From NCBI GenBank assembly GCA_012797505.1, contig JAAZOZ010000284.1:1-6482 (forward strand): a DNA stretch of 6,482 bases. The letters are read 5' to 3'. A program made the position numbers and the translations under genes. This document shows positions 5,986 to 6,482 of this stretch, piece after piece. The notes under the pieces are model-generated. The model worked only from the letters and a program-made list of their open reading frames with translations, ran no database searches and had not been told where the DNA came from. This DNA is from Smithella sp. Lineage in GTDB: Bacteria; Desulfobacterota; Syntrophia; Syntrophales; Smithellaceae. Position 1 is the first letter of the stretch. Every line of letters begins with the position of its first letter.

Positions 5986-6312
5986 AATCACCTTCAAAAA
6001 ATATTCTTTTCCGGACTTTCCCATAACCGGCTTGATTGCCGGAGGGGGCATCCGTCGCGGGTGCAGCAACGCAAAAATAACAAAAGGATTTGCCAAGCCG
6101 CCGTCTTAAACATTTGAATATTTAATATTCTTATATTTTTTTCCGGGCAAAGCAACTTCTTTTTGGTGTATATGACCGGTCGGGAATATATTTCCGAAAA
6201 TTCTTTGTCAGATCGTTGAATATTACTGTTCGGGAATGGTCCGGGGCTTAAGTTCGCTGGGGCTGCGTTTTCTTATGCTTTGCTCGAATATTTCGATGGG
6301 AGTTAGGATGAC
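5986..6312. other. gene-free region between the ModE-like gene and the tRNA terminator
   Basis: No supported gene. It is AT-rich in the middle. A weak minus-strand promoter-like pair, TTGCCC then TATTAA at 17-base spacing, lies around 6122-6150 and could serve the ModE-like gene. A near-palindrome CGGGAATATATTTCCG (6181-6196, 14 of 16 positions symmetric) is followed by a second CGGGAAT at 6231. No repeats of length, attachment site or RNA structure is evident beyond these. Confidence 0.5.
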
Positions 6313-6347
6313 AAAAAAAAAGAGGGGTAACATAACCCCTCGTTTTT
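6313..6347 (-). terminator. rho-independent terminator of tRNA-Glu
   Basis: A 7-bp GAGGGGT/ACCCCTC stem (6322-6328 with 6335-6341, six-base loop) is followed on the minus strand by nine T residues (6321-6313). It begins 12 bases after the encoded CCA end. Five T residues on the other side (6343-6347) mean it may also work on the plus strand. Confidence 0.9.
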
Positions 6348-6352
6348 ATTAT

Positions 6353-6428
6353 TGGCGTCCCCATGGGGAGTCGAACCCCAGTTACAGGCGTGAAAGGCCC
6401 GTGTCCTAGGCCTCTAGACGATGGGGAC
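6353..6428 (-). tRNA. tRNA-Glu (anticodon UUC)
   Basis: A 76-nt tRNA including an encoded CCA end. The acceptor stem is GTCCCCA/TGGGGAC, the D arm GTCT-AGAGGCCTA-GGAC, the anticodon stem CGGGC/GCCTG (one G-U pair) with loop CTTTCAC, placing anticodon TTC at 6394-6392, and the T stem TGGGG/CCCCA with loop TTCGACT. It matches bacterial tRNA-Glu closely by eye. It reads GAA and GAG. It is followed by a strong terminator, so it is a separate transcript from the ModE-like gene. A TATATA at about 6467-6462 could be its -10 box, with the -35 outside the window. Confidence 0.97.
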
Positions 6429-6482
6429 GTTATCGGCCTGGCGTGCAAGCAAGTTGCGCCTTATATATTTTTCAATCCGGAA

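Noticed and set aside
5695..6117. 140-codon plus-strand frame opposite the ModE-like gene
   Set aside because: Antisense shadow; the minus strand encodes a recognisable ModE domain with a ribosome site.
6353..6428. tRNA gene as an integration site
   Set aside because: No duplicated tRNA 3' end, integrase or mobile-element gene is visible in the window.
6248..6448. 66-codon minus-strand frame over the tRNA
   Set aside because: It overlaps the complete tRNA-Glu gene and its terminator, so it is not a protein gene.

Overview
The window looks like a piece of an anaerobic bacterial chromosome with roughly half GC. Strong AAGGAGG-type ribosome sites, a Tat-exported molybdenum/tungsten oxidoreductase with a four-cluster ferredoxin and a TorD-type chaperone, and a small helical protein of a type I associate with Desulfobacterota all suggest a deltaproteobacterium, possibly of the Syntrophus/Syntrophobacter kind. 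That placement is inference from gene style, not a database match.

Layout on the plus strand: an almost empty left end (1-343, one doubtful minus-strand ORF), a YbaK/EbsC-family aminoacyl-tRNA deacylase-like protein (344-802), a 57-residue helical protein of unknown function (897-1070), then two tandem GC-rich hairpins ending in TTTT (1138-1186), a likely terminator.

Layout on the minus strand, in order of transcription: tRNA-Glu(UUC) with encoded CCA (6428-6353) and a good terminator (6313-6347); a regulatory-looking AT-rich gap; a stand-alone ModE-type winged-helix protein (5985-5632); a 270-base control region with a candidate sigma-70 promoter, ATAAC repeats upstream of it and a nested stem-loop in the leader; then the three-gene operon: catalytic subunit (5361-2785), four-cluster Fe-S subunit (2772-2068) and TorD-family chaperone (1963-1286). 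A perfect 15-bp hairpin lies between the last two genes. Downstream of the chaperone is a good Shine-Dalgarno followed by an ATG whose frame closes after four codons, with neighbouring frames open.

How they fit together: the ModE-like protein probably senses or responds to molybdate/tungstate status, or simply regulates the neighbouring operon; the chaperone holds the Tat precursor until the bis-MGD cofactor and Fe-S cluster are inserted; the folded enzyme is exported with the Fe-S subunit by the Tat route and works outside the cytoplasmic membrane. No membrane quinol-oxidising subunit (NrfD/DmsC type) is encoded here. The substrate cannot be read from the sequence. The most notable oddity is eight extra cysteines at residues 174-240 of the catalytic subunit, in addition to the four that bind the usual cluster.
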